DNA of 35,490 nucleotides from Chitinophagaceae bacterium (GTDB lineage Bacteria > Bacteroidota > Bacteroidia > Chitinophagales > Chitinophagaceae), in assembly GCA_021299955.1 (NCBI GenBank), contig JAJTFQ010000015.1, positions 1-35,490 of the forward strand, read 5' to 3'. Below are positions 8,229 to 16,541 of the stretch, in pieces (position 1 is the stretch's first letter; each line of letters starts with the position of its first letter). The notes below the pieces were generated by a model. The model worked only from the letters and a program-made list of their open reading frames with translations, did no database searches and was not told where the DNA came from. A program made the position numbers and the translations under genes.

Positions 8229-8663
8229 ATGGATATTTGGTTTTCGAGACCAGACCTGGAACGGCTGAACAACCCACCGATGCAGCACATGGGTGTCTTT
8301 CTTGGCATTAGATTCACACAGGTAGATGGAGACGCACTGCATGCAATCATGCCGGTGAATGAGCGCACCCGACAACCCATGGGTATCTTGCACGGAGGAG
8401 CCTCGGTCGTACTTGCTGAAACCGTAGGAAGTGTGGCCTCACACTATGTGGTCGATCCGGCAACACACGTGGCCGTGGGGATGGAGATCAATGCCAATCA
8501 CCTGCGACCCGTTCGGGAGGGATTTGTAACTGCCATTTGCAGACCCGTCCACCTTGGTAAAAGCAGCCATGTATGGGACATCCGACTGATGGATGATCAA
8601 CAAAGGCCTGTTTGTATCAGCCGGCTCACGGTCGCGATCGTCGAAAAGACGCGCATCAGTTAA
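8229..8663 (+). CDS. hotdog-fold acyl-CoA thioesterase (PaaI/YdiI type)
   Basis: This is a small cytosolic thioesterase of 144 aa with a single hotdog domain. The HGG motif is at 55-57 and the probable catalytic Glu64 is in HGGASVVLAETVGS. The following EINANHLRPVREG and the C-terminal CISRLTVAIV closely follow the E. coli YdiI (MenI) pattern, which hydrolyses 1,4-dihydroxy-2-naphthoyl-CoA in menaquinone synthesis. No men genes are in the window, so MenI is a plausible but unproven assignment; a general PaaI-type CoA thioesterase is the alternative. Its stop shares the palindrome TTAA (8660-8663) with the stop of the convergent NUDIX gene, so there is no room for a terminator between them. 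Confidence 0.88.
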   Translation: MDIWFSRPDLERLNNPPMQHMGVFLGIRFTQVDGDALHAIMPVNERTRQPMGILHGGASVVLAETVGSVASHYVVDPATHVAVGMEINANHLRPVREGFVTAICRPVHLGKSSHVWDIRLMDDQQRPVCISRLTVAIVEKTRIS

Positions 8664-9283
8664 ACTCCGTAAGCCTCAAACACCGCCCTGATAGAGGGAT
8701 AGGTTGATGTGAGCAGTTCAGGTACCCGGCTTTTGTCTGCCCAGATGATATCTTCGATATCTTCCTCCGTTTGAGGGGTCAGAACGTCTTCAGAATGCCC
8801 CTGCACCTGGAACCAGTAGGACTCCTTCAGTACTTCTGTACCCCTGAACTCATACGTGTGATATGTTGTGCACAACGGCTTCACGATGCGGAGCCGTTCA
8901 AGACCGGTTTCTTCCATGATCTCCCGAAGCGCACATTCTTCAACAGATTCCCCATCATCCATCTTGCCCTTGGGCAGGTCCCAGAAACCGCGGCGATGTA
9001 TGAACAGGATATCGCCCCGTTCATTCTCCACGAGTCCTCCTGCAGCCCTTATGACCTCAAATCGCTTCCAGAATAATGTACGCAGCGCTTCCAGGTTGTC
9101 AGAGATCATAACTCCTGCCCTGACTTCCGGTTTCCTGATCTCTTGCAGCATCGCATGTATGGCATTTGCCGAACACTCATCGATCAGCACCGTCTCCGGA
9201 TGCCTGAGGATCTCATCGATCATCGGATCGCGGCTGTCGGAGAGCAGCACCTGTTTCTCACCGAAATGGATCGTGATGTACAT
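8660..9283 (-). CDS. NUDIX hydrolase with an N-terminal extension
   Basis: NUDIX enzymes cleave nucleoside diphosphates linked to another group. The complete NUDIX box is at 106-128 (G106, E112, R120-E121, E124-E125, G127). About 75 residues precede the domain: a short beta segment MYITIHFGEKQVLL, then a helical stretch. This resembles Bacteroidota NUDIX proteins of about 200 aa with an extra N-terminal domain. The substrate cannot be told from sequence; ADP-ribose, oxidised nucleotides and dinucleoside polyphosphates are all possible. It is divergent from pyrE, with 43 bp between starts, and converges on the thioesterase with a 4-bp overlap. Confidence 0.9.
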   Translation of the reverse strand: MYITIHFGEKQVLLSDSRDPMIDEILRHPETVLIDECSANAIHAMLQEIRKPEVRAGVMISDNLEALRTLFWKRFEVIRAAGGLVENERGDILFIHRRGFWDLPKGKMDDGESVEECALREIMEETGLERLRIVKPLCTTYHTYEFRGTEVLKESYWFQVQGHSEDVLTPQTEEDIEDIIWADKSRVPELLTSTYPSIRAVFEAYGV

Positions 9284-9314
9284 AAATTGATTTCATTAAG
9301 TTCTCCGCAGCCGC

Positions 9315-9322
9315 CACCTTTG
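9315..9322 (+). promoter_or_regulatory. candidate -7 box of pyrE (CACCTTTG)
   Basis: CACCTTTG keeps the A and TTTG of TAnnTTTG and ends 4 nt before the pyrE ATG. A weak -33 candidate TTTC (9291-9294) lies 20 bp upstream. The divergent NUDIX start is only 43 bp away, so both promoters must overlap here. Confidence 0.4.
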
Positions 9323-9326
9323 CAGT

Positions 9327-9962
9327 ATGACAAACGAGAAGGCGGTAGCGGAGAAACTGCTACAAGTTAATGCAGTGCGACTGAATCCCAATGAACCCTT
9401 CACCTGGGCCTCGGGATGGAAGAGTCCCATCTATTGCGACAACCGGAAGGTACTGGGCTATCCTTATGTCCGGGACTTCATCAAAAGTGAGCTCTGCAAT
9501 GTCATCTTTCAGGAGTTTCCGGATGCAGAATGCCTGGCCGGTGTTGCTACTGCCGGCATTCCCTGGGGCGCCATGGCCGCCGATCAGCTGAAGCTCCCCT
9601 ACATCTATGTTCGACCCAAACCCAAGGAGCATGGTCTGGGTAACCAGATCGAAGGTCATTATGAGCCGGGACAGCGCGTACTGGTGATCGAAGATCTGAT
9701 ATCGACCGGCAAAAGCAGCCTTCAGGTAGTGGATGTCGTTAGGGCGGCGGGTCTGCATGTGGAAGGCATGGTATCTCTCTTCACTTACGGATTTCCACAG
9801 GCCACGGACGCTTTCGCCGCAAAAGACGTCAGATTTATGTCACTCACGAATTACGAACAGTTGGTCAAACTGGCAGTGGATAAAGGCTGGATCAATGCCG
9901 ATATGGAGAACACCTTGTTAAAGTGGCGTCAGGATCCTGCACATTGGACAGGAATAGAGTAA
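9327..9962 (+). CDS. pyrE: orotate phosphoribosyltransferase
   Basis: PyrE joins orotate to PRPP to make orotidine 5'-phosphate, the fifth step of pyrimidine synthesis. The product is 211 aa. The PRPP-binding loop RVLVIEDLISTGKS is at about 117-130, and the substrate region FTWASGWKSPIYCDNRK at about 25-41 is typical of OPRTase. It is on the same strand as pyrR-pyrB but is separated from them by coaD, the thioesterase and the opposite-strand NUDIX gene, so it must use its own promoter. No pyrF is fused or adjacent. The HMA-domain gene starts 22 nt downstream. Confidence 0.97.
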   Translation: MTNEKAVAEKLLQVNAVRLNPNEPFTWASGWKSPIYCDNRKVLGYPYVRDFIKSELCNVIFQEFPDAECLAGVATAGIPWGAMAADQLKLPYIYVRPKPKEHGLGNQIEGHYEPGQRVLVIEDLISTGKSSLQVVDVVRAAGLHVEGMVSLFTYGFPQATDAFAAKDVRFMSLTNYEQLVKLAVDKGWINADMENTLLKWRQDPAHWTGIE

Positions 9963-9984
9963 ATTGTCACAAACAGTTTTCCGT

Positions 9985-10341
9985 ATGAAATATTTTCATT
10001 TTCTGCTCCTGCTCCTTTGCACCAGTACCGCCGTCTTCTCCCAACAGAAAAAACCGGTCACGTCAAAGATCATGACCCCGGGCCTTTCCTGTGATGACTG
10101 CAAGATCCGGGTGGAGGACTACCTGAAATTCGAAGACGGCATCGGCAAAGTGGTGGCTTATCCCCGGGGTCATTATGTCATGGTGACGTACTTCACGGAT
10201 CGCACCAACATAGAAAATATCAAGACGGCCATTGCCAATGCGGGATATGATGCGGATGATGTCAAAGCCAATGAGGACTCATACAAGCAACTTCCTACGA
10301 AATGCAAAAAGCCGGAAGATGGCGGACATCCCAAACAATGA
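9985..10341 (+). CDS. exported heavy-metal-associated (HMA) domain protein
   Basis: This small protein of 118 aa has a Sec signal peptide (hydrophobic FLLLLLCTSTAVFS, cleavage near residue 19-20). One HMA-like domain follows, with the metal-binding pair Cys36-xx-Cys39 in GLSCDDCKIRVEDYL. The rest has the ferredoxin-like beta-alpha-beta pattern (VVAYPRGHYVMVTYF, then NIKTAIANAGYDADDVKA) of copper- or mercury-binding modules. It probably binds a soft metal in the periplasm; the metal is unknown. The ATG at 9985 is chosen over the TTG at 9964 because it gives a standard signal peptide. It lies 22 nt after pyrE, possibly co-transcribed without functional relation. It converges on the lipoprotein gene with 9 bp between. 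Confidence 0.85.
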   Translation: MKYFHFLLLLLCTSTAVFSQQKKPVTSKIMTPGLSCDDCKIRVEDYLKFEDGIGKVVAYPRGHYVMVTYFTDRTNIENIKTAIANAGYDADDVKANEDSYKQLPTKCKKPEDGGHPKQ

Positions 10342-10350
10342 TCTCCTCCA

Positions 10351-10809
10351 TTACTTGATGCGATATCGCGTCTTGTAATCCACCGGCACCTGCCATGAGA
10401 TAGCAGCATTTTTACCCTTGCTCAGCCTCGCCGTCCCTTTGATCCGAATATCAGCCTCCCGGTTCATTCCCAAATTGAGTCCCTGGCTGAGGATGGTCTT
10501 CATACCCACTTCCATACGCACCGGTACATGGAAGGTGTCGGTCCCGGGGATCTCAGTGGCCCGAATATCGCGGGCTTTGCCCAAATGATCGCCATTCATG
10601 TAAACATCGAGATCGAATCTTTCAAGGGTCAGACCGAACCGATTGGGGTTGTAGAAACCAAGTTCCATGTCAAGTTCGCTGCTCTTCAGCCCCAGCTTGC
10701 CCAGTGAGATATTTCGTGTTCCGGTGAATTCGGGCTCCCGAACGATAGGTTTGTTACACGAAATCAGGATGAACAGGCAAGAGACCTTGAAAAGACGCAG
10801 AAGAGACAT
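10351..10809 (-). CDS. LEA14-like lipoprotein
   Basis: The 152-aa product begins with a lipoprotein signal (LFILISC, lipid-modified Cys18 expected). It continues with a single beta-sandwich of the LEA type 2 family: the diagnostic ELGFYNPNRFGLTLERFDLDVYMNG and later TFHVPVRMEVG. Bacterial members are envelope proteins often linked to stress, with no known enzyme activity. It is probably anchored to the periplasmic face of a membrane. Convergent with the HMA gene. Confidence is good for the family and low for any role. Confidence 0.82.
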   Translation of the reverse strand: MSLLRLFKVSCLFILISCNKPIVREPEFTGTRNISLGKLGLKSSELDMELGFYNPNRFGLTLERFDLDVYMNGDHLGKARDIRATEIPGTDTFHVPVRMEVGMKTILSQGLNLGMNREADIRIKGTARLSKGKNAAISWQVPVDYKTRYRIK

Positions 10810-10833
10810 GTATGAAAGATTTGTATCTTAAAG

Positions 10834-10965
10834 TTACGCATAGATGGCGGAGTCTAAATTGTTTTTGTGAATGATCGGATCCTGCGCAACCTTTACATGC
10901 TCCAGGCTGTCAAATAACTTCTCAACGCCCTTGTCAGGGACATACCGATCTACATTGACACCGCA
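10834..10965 (-). pseudogene. possible gene remnant (43-codon peptide-like open frame)
   Basis: In the gap upstream of the lipoprotein gene, a minus-strand frame is open for 43 codons between two stops. It reads like a protein C-terminus, with RYVPDKGVEKLFDSLEHVK followed by VAQDPIIHKNNLDSAIYA, and shows mixed composition and normal-looking codons. There is no ATG, GTG or TTG start in frame. I do not recognise the family. It may be the tail of a deleted gene or a chance frame. Confidence 0.25.
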
Positions 10966-10993
10966 TTATGTGTGCTGAACAATCAGTTTGCCG

Positions 10994-11641
10994 ATGATTG
11001 AAGGAATAGGGGTCATGCCATTGCATTATATGCCATCCATCTCCTTATTTAGGAGCATGTTCAGGTATCGTAGCCTTGACTTTCAACTGGACAGGCCATT
11101 TGAGAAGATGAGTTTTCGGAATCGATGCATCATTGCTGATGCGCAGGGTATGCACACCTTATCTGTTCCGATCCGGGGTGGGAGAGGATTCCGCGGTGCC
11201 TATCGTGATGCTTTGATCGATGACCGTCAACCCTGGAATATTCACCACTGGAGAGCCATCTGCACGGCCTATGGTCGTGCACCCTGGTTCGAATATCTGA
11301 GTCCTGGACTGCAAAGCATTTACTTCTCACCGCCCGAGCGACTGGCGGATTGGAATCTTCAGTGTTTGCAATTTCTGTTCAGACACTCGGGACTTTCCAT
11401 GCCCGATATCATTCAGGAATCGAAGCATATTCTATCTCTGGAGGCACCGGTTCATGATCAGAATGAAGCGTGGCCTGCGCCGCAGGATTTTCAAGACCCC
11501 CGTTTTGGCCCGTTTCCTGCATATGTCCAGGTATTTCAGGAAAAGATCACCTTTTCACCCAACCTGAGCATGCTCGACTTTGTCTTATGTGCCGGACCTC
11601 GGATGGTCAGGCAATGGTTGGCCGAACATGAGCACGATTGA
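10994..11641 (+). CDS. WbqC-family protein
   Basis: WbqC-like proteins occur in O-antigen and other glycan loci and sometimes stand alone, as here; their reaction is not established. The 215-aa product has the family's opening (LHYMPSISLFRSM), the RNRCIIADAQGMHTLSVPI region, RQPWNIHHWRAICTAYGRAP and WFEYLSPGLQSIY. The ATG at 10994 is used; a TTG at 10988 and an ATG seven codons further in are alternatives. A box TCAGTTTG (10983-10990) ends 3 nt before the ATG and may be a -7 element. No glycan genes are adjacent. A cytosolic location is likely since no signal peptide is seen. Confidence 0.85.
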   Translation: MIEGIGVMPLHYMPSISLFRSMFRYRSLDFQLDRPFEKMSFRNRCIIADAQGMHTLSVPIRGGRGFRGAYRDALIDDRQPWNIHHWRAICTAYGRAPWFEYLSPGLQSIYFSPPERLADWNLQCLQFLFRHSGLSMPDIIQESKHILSLEAPVHDQNEAWPAPQDFQDPRFGPFPAYVQVFQEKITFSPNLSMLDFVLCAGPRMVRQWLAEHEHD

Positions 11642-11703
11642 TGACCTAAGACCGCAGACCCAAATTCAGTATGGATGAAATGCGCAGTACGAATTTGACG
11701 TTT

Positions 11704-14700
11704 ATGAAAAAACGCATCGCCTTGAAGGATGATCTTTGTCGGCTTGCAATGGCGGTGCTTTTTCTGCTCGTTGCCCTTGGTTCTGAAGCTCAGGATTTTT
11801 CCAACAAGGGGAAAAATTTCTGGATCGTCTATCCCGATCATGTCGATGGGACCAATTCGGCGATGGGTATTTACATCACCTCTGATGTAAACGCCTCCGG
11901 AAATATCCGTGTTGGAAGTCGCACCATCCCATTCACGGTCACCGCGAATACAGTCACCAGGAAATTCATCGGACCAAATGCCGCTGGAGATGCGCCCAAT
12001 CTCGGCATCGTAAATACGCTTTCGGAAGGCATCCAAACCAATTCCGGGATTCAGATCATATCCGATCAGCCGGTGGTCGTATATGCGCACATCATCAATG
12101 CCGCCCGATCAGGTGCCATGCTGGCCCTGCCCGTAAACGTACTCGGCAAGGAATACATCGTACCAAGTTATGGAAGTGTTGGTGCATCAGGAAACAACAG
12201 TGGCTTTGGGCAGGTCACGGTCGTAGGTCCTGACGCAAATACCACTGTAGAGATCATTACGGTGGCCCGAAGCCGGAACGGCAACAGAAACCCGGGTGAT
12301 ACCATCAGGGTGACCCTGGCCAATCCGGGCGATGTTTACCAGATCCAGTTCACAAAAGATGCAGACATCTCCGGCACAAAGGTTAGGTCCATCGCCTCTT
12401 CCAACGGAAGCTGCAAACCCATCGCCGTCTTTTCCAGCACCACCTGGTCGGCCTTCGATTGTAATAGTCCCAGCGGTGGTGACAATCTGTTGCAACAACT
12501 CTTCCCGGTAAAAGCATGGGGCAAGACCTTTCTTACCTCGCCCTTCATCACCAAGCCATATGATATCATCCGGGTGTTTATCAACGAGCCCAATCCACGG
12601 ATTTTTAAGACAGAAAACGGTCTCCGCACGCAGTTGACCGCTTTGTCCCCTGCTGGATACTATGAAATTCGTTCCAATCAGCCGATGTTGATCGAGTCTG
12701 AGGGTGCCCCCATCTCCGTCGTGCAGTACATGACCAGTCTTTCCTGCGATACCCGCAACCCATTCAATTGTTATCAAAACCAGTCCTGTCCGTTTCCAAG
12801 CGACCCCGAGATGGTCATCCTCAACCCCGTAGAACAGACCATCAATAACATCACGGTTTTTTCGGCCCGGCAAAATTGGGTGCCGCCCGGTCAATCCAAT
12901 GTTAACCGGTGTTACCTGAATATCATCATAAAGACCAGTGAATCTTCCTCCTTCAGGATCAACGGATCATTGCCGACAGGCACGTTCCGCACCATTCCCG
13001 GAACTATCTATTCTTATCTGCAGGAAGATGTCAGCACGCTTTCCCAAACAAATCCCGTACAAAACCTGCGCGCAGATTCGCCATTCAGCGCCATCGCCTA
13101 TGGATACGGCAGCGTGGAATCATACGGCTACAACGCCGGCACCAATGTGCGCGACCTGTCACAGTTCATTCAACTCGAAAACCTGCTTTCAACCGTCAAC
13201 TTTCCTGCCACCTGTCGCAATTCCCCATTTGGTATGTCCATCGTCTTGTCGTATCAACCCACCCAAATGAGATGGTATGCGCCGGACATCCCGCTGGATA
13301 CGACGGTCACAAGCCCTCTGCACGACAGCAGCTGGGTCCAGGATGGGAAACGGCTTTATAGGTATAGACTGCGAAAGACCCTGCGGGTATCCCAGTTGGG
13401 GATCATTCCGGTACGGGTGACGACAAACAATCCCACATCCGACGGGTGCGGAAACCTTCAGGACATTGATTACGACCTGGAAGTATTTGAGCGGCCTAAG
13501 GCTGATTTTTCATTCACCTCCACCGGCTGTTTTGCGGATAGTGTCAGGTTTACGGACCTCACAGGCCAGACGGGAGGCAGACAGGTCATTCGATGGAACT
13601 GGATACTTGGTACGAGTGGCAGCACCACTGTGCAGCATCCTGTCGTCAGGTTTCAGGGTAGCGGCACGCAGGCCATACGGCTTGTTGCGGTGACAGATAT
13701 TGGATGTGTCTCAGACACAGCACAAAAACCGGTTGCCCTGTCGGCAAAGCCAGTGGCTTCCATCGACTTCTCTGCTCCCGCCTGCGAGCGTGGTGAGATA
13801 TCCATTCGGGATATCAGCCAGACCTTCGGTGAGCCGATTTCCACCTGGTACTGGACGATAGGAAATAGCGCGATCGACTCGGTCAGCGGAAGGGGGCCAC
13901 TCAGGACGGTTTTCGGAACACCAGGCACCTATCCGGTTTCATTGGCACTCCGCACAAATACCGGCTGTCTCAGCATGACGGAAACCCGCGAACTGGTCGT
14001 AAACCCGCGTCCGGTAGCCAATTTCATCGTACCCGAAGTCTGTGTAAATGATACGGAGGCCAGATTCTATGATAGCAGTTACGTAGCAGGTGGTGGCAAT
14101 ACCGGCTTCACCTATCGTTGGGGGTTCAACATCCCACCCGTGAATTCTGCCCTCAGGGATCCGATCTTCAGTGTACTTGCGGTGGGGACATACCCTGTCG
14201 GTCTGGTCGTGACCACCCCGGCAGGTTGCCGGGATACGATCGTCAAGACCTTCACCGTCAATGGCGCCATTCCGTCCGCATCCTTTGATATCGTCACTCC
14301 GGCACCGATCTGCAGTAACCGAGACTTGTCCATACGAAATACTTCTTCGGTTGACTTCGGCAAGATCACAAGGCTGATCATTCGCTGGGATGCCATCAAC
14401 AATCCGTTGGATACGACCATCGACGAAGATCCATTTCCGGGTAAGGTCTATGCGCGCAGATATCCGGATTTCGGACAACCAGCCACAAAAACCTATCGAA
14501 TCAGCGTGCTGGCTTATTCAGGCACAAGTTGTTTTAATGAGGTAAACAAAGATATTGCGATCAACGCCAGCCCCCAGGTGCTGTTGGAACCCCTGGCGCC
14601 GGTTTGCCAGGAACTCCCCACCTTTCCGGTGTTTTCAAGAGCCAGGGAGACTGCCGGATTAACTGGATCATTTGCGTTCACCGGACCAGGGATATCACCA

Positions 14701-15315
14701 AATGGATTCTTCAATCCGGCCTCAGCAGGCCCTGGTTTGCATTCCATCAGATATACCTACACAGCTTCCTCAGGCTGTACAGCCTTTGCCGTGAGCGCTC
14801 TGCGGGTATATCCGACGCCGGTTGTGGATGCCGGACCGGACCGAACCGTACTGGAGGGCAGCAGCATTCGGTTAAATGCCACTGCATCCGGCAACCAGCT
14901 TTCCTTTACCTGGACACCTTCCATTGGATTGGACAATCCATTGATCTTGAACCCATTGGCAAGTCCACTGGAAGATACTCGCTATCTATTGACCGCAATT
15001 TCCGCGGATGGCTGCCGGAGCAATGATGAGATCCAGGTACTTGTCCTGCTCAAGCCTGTCATCCCCAATACATTCACTCCAAATGGTGACGGATACAACG
15101 ACCAGTGGATCATCAGGCATTTGGAAAAATATCCGGGGGCGATCGTTGAATTGTATAGCACGAAAGGGCAACTGATCCATCGATCTGTAAATTATATCAC
15201 GCCCTGGGATGGCACATGGCAAGGTAAACCCCTGCCCGCAGGCACTTACTACTATGTCATAGACCCTAAAAATGGACGTCCGATGGTGGCAGGCTATGTG
15301 ACGATTCTCAGATAA
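11704..15315 (+). CDS. large T9SS type B adhesin with IgGFc-binding-like N-terminus and PKD domains
   Basis: A secreted cell-surface protein of 1203 aa. It has a signal peptide (residues 1-30, LFLLVALGSEAQ), then an IgGFc-binding-like N-terminal region (about 31-330, starting FSNKGKNFWIVYPDHVDG). PKD-type beta domains begin near 599 (KADFSFTSTGC), 681, 769 and 857, each with paired Cys, and an Ig-like segment follows near 1039 (VDAGPDRTVLEGSSIRLN). The type B sorting domain is at about 1118-1203 (NTFTPNGDGYNDQW ... GTYYYVIDPKNG ... GYVTILR), recognised by the T9SS. The ATG at 11704 gives a normal signal peptide; the ATG at 11671 adds 11 polar residues. A box CGAATTTG ends 4 nt before ATG 11704. 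The PorP/SprF gene follows, as is usual for such substrates. Confidence 0.92.
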   Translation: MKKRIALKDDLCRLAMAVLFLLVALGSEAQDFSNKGKNFWIVYPDHVDGTNSAMGIYITSDVNASGNIRVGSRTIPFTVTANTVTRKFIGPNAAGDAPNLGIVNTLSEGIQTNSGIQIISDQPVVVYAHIINAARSGAMLALPVNVLGKEYIVPSYGSVGASGNNSGFGQVTVVGPDANTTVEIITVARSRNGNRNPGDTIRVTLANPGDVYQIQFTKDADISGTKVRSIASSNGSCKPIAVFSSTTWSAFDCNSPSGGDNLLQQLFPVKAWGKTFLTSPFITKPYDIIRVFINEPNPRIFKTENGLRTQLTALSPAGYYEIRSNQPMLIESEGAPISVVQYMTSLSCDTRNPFNCYQNQSCPFPSDPEMVILNPVEQTINNITVFSARQNWVPPGQSNVNRCYLNIIIKTSESSSFRINGSLPTGTFRTIPGTIYSYLQEDVSTLSQTNPVQNLRADSPFSAIAYGYGSVESYGYNAGTNVRDLSQFIQLENLLSTVNFPATCRNSPFGMSIVLSYQPTQMRWYAPDIPLDTTVTSPLHDSSWVQDGKRLYRYRLRKTLRVSQLGIIPVRVTTNNPTSDGCGNLQDIDYDLEVFERPKADFSFTSTGCFADSVRFTDLTGQTGGRQVIRWNWILGTSGSTTVQHPVVRFQGSGTQAIRLVAVTDIGCVSDTAQKPVALSAKPVASIDFSAPACERGEISIRDISQTFGEPISTWYWTIGNSAIDSVSGRGPLRTVFGTPGTYPVSLALRTNTGCLSMTETRELVVNPRPVANFIVPEVCVNDTEARFYDSSYVAGGGNTGFTYRWGFNIPPVNSALRDPIFSVLAVGTYPVGLVVTTPAGCRDTIVKTFTVNGAIPSASFDIVTPAPICSNRDLSIRNTSSVDFGKITRLIIRWDAINNPLDTTIDEDPFPGKVYARRYPDFGQPATKTYRISVLAYSGTSCFNEVNKDIAINASPQVLLEPLAPVCQELPTFPVFSRARETAGLTGSFAFTGPGISPNGFFNPASAGPGLHSIRYTYTASSGCTAFAVSALRVYPTPVVDAGPDRTVLEGSSIRLNATASGNQLSFTWTPSIGLDNPLILNPLASPLEDTRYLLTAISADGCRSNDEIQVLVLLKPVIPNTFTPNGDGYNDQWIIRHLEKYPGAIVELYSTKGQLIHRSVNYITPWDGTWQGKPLPAGTYYYVIDPKNGRPMVAGYVTILR

Positions 15316-15518
15316 TGACGACCATGAGAAAAAAAACGCCATACCAATCAATTTTGGCATGGAATTCGGGCGAGATAACTGGTTGTCCTCTTTCATGGTC
15401 GCCTATAAATCGTATTTTTATATTTCTCTGCTATTTTGGGCGCAGAGCCCGGGAAGCAGCCGACCCATGGAAGGCCCCGATGCCTGATCATGGTAGGATT
15501 CTGAATAAAAATGAACAG

Positions 15519-16541
15519 ATGCGCAATTTCTCGATCCTTGTCTTGATGTACCTATCCGCTACGATCAACACCTTTGCACAGCAGAGGCCGCATTATACGC
15601 AGTATATTCTCAATAACTATGTTCTGAATCCGGCTATTTCCGGAATTGAGAACTACACAGATGTTAAACTGAGTTCCAGGAATCAGTGGGTAGGCATCGA
15701 TGGAGCACCATCCACCTTCTACGCTACTGTCCACGCACCCATCGGAAAGCCCGATTTCAGGACGACGGCCACATCCTTCGACATGAAGGGAGAGAACCCT
15801 CGGGGAAAGCAATACTGGACCGAGTATCAGACAGCGCCGGCACACCATGGCGTCGGAATGACCATGATGAACTATAGGACAGGTTACATCAACAGATTCA
15901 GCATCAACGCAACATATGCCTACCACCTGCCGCTAGGACTTAGGACAACACTGGCCGCTGGCTTCGGTGCCGGTGTGTCCAATACCAACGTGGACAGATC
16001 CAAGATCACCCTCGCCAATCCCATCGATCCGGCCATCGGATCCGGAACCGGAGAGATCCGTAAAACAAGGCCTGAGTTGAATGTAGGCCTCTGGCTCTAC
16101 GGCGCAGATTATTTCGTTGGTCTCTCCGCTCAACAGGTGATTCCCACGGATTTCAATCTTGTGGACAATAGTCTGTACAAATCGACGACCGTCCCGCACT
16201 TGATTGCTACCGCAGGTTACAGATTCTTCCTGTCAGATGATATCACCCTGCTGCCTTCTGTCATGACCAGGTACATTGCCTCTATGCCGATGGCACTCGA
16301 CGTCAATCTGAAGGCTCAGTATCGAGACAGGTTGTGGATCGGTGGTAGTTTCCGTCGCTCTGAGGGCTTTGCCGGAATGGCAGGTGTTAACGTCTCACAA
16401 TCTTTCAACGTGAGCTATTCCTACGATCTGAACAACTCCCGCTACCTTTTAGGTACCATGCACAGAGGATCCCACGAGATCGTACTTGGATTTCTGCTGA
16501 ACAACCGGTATGCAGATATGTGCCCCCGGAATGTCTGGTAG
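15519..16541 (+). CDS. PorP/SprF-family T9SS-associated outer-membrane protein
   Basis: PorP/SprF proteins are outer-membrane beta-barrels that help secrete or anchor T9SS type B adhesins, usually the one encoded next door. The 340-aa product has a signal peptide (FSILVLMYLSATINTFAQQ) and the family opening PHYTQYILNNYVLNPAISG, followed by LSSRNQWVGIDGAP. The rest alternates beta strands to the end. The frame is open upstream to 15315, but the 68 extra residues lack family similarity and would bury the signal peptide, so ATG 15519 is chosen. The 203-bp gap after the adhesin holds an imperfect inverted repeat (15339-15347 with 15354-15362, one mismatch) without a T-tract. A separate promoter is therefore possible. 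Confidence 0.93.
   Translation: MRNFSILVLMYLSATINTFAQQRPHYTQYILNNYVLNPAISGIENYTDVKLSSRNQWVGIDGAPSTFYATVHAPIGKPDFRTTATSFDMKGENPRGKQYWTEYQTAPAHHGVGMTMMNYRTGYINRFSINATYAYHLPLGLRTTLAAGFGAGVSNTNVDRSKITLANPIDPAIGSGTGEIRKTRPELNVGLWLYGADYFVGLSAQQVIPTDFNLVDNSLYKSTTVPHLIATAGYRFFLSDDITLLPSVMTRYIASMPMALDVNLKAQYRDRLWIGGSFRRSEGFAGMAGVNVSQSFNVSYSYDLNNSRYLLGTMHRGSHEIVLGFLLNNRYADMCPRNVW

Noticed and set aside
15339-15362. Inverted repeat CCATACCAA/TTGGCATGG as a terminator after the adhesin
   Set aside because: One mismatch, short stem and no T-tract on the plus strand; too weak to call.
15315-15518. 68-codon N-terminal extension of the first PorP/SprF protein
   Set aside because: It would place the clear signal peptide in the middle of the protein; ATG 15519 gives the normal family start.
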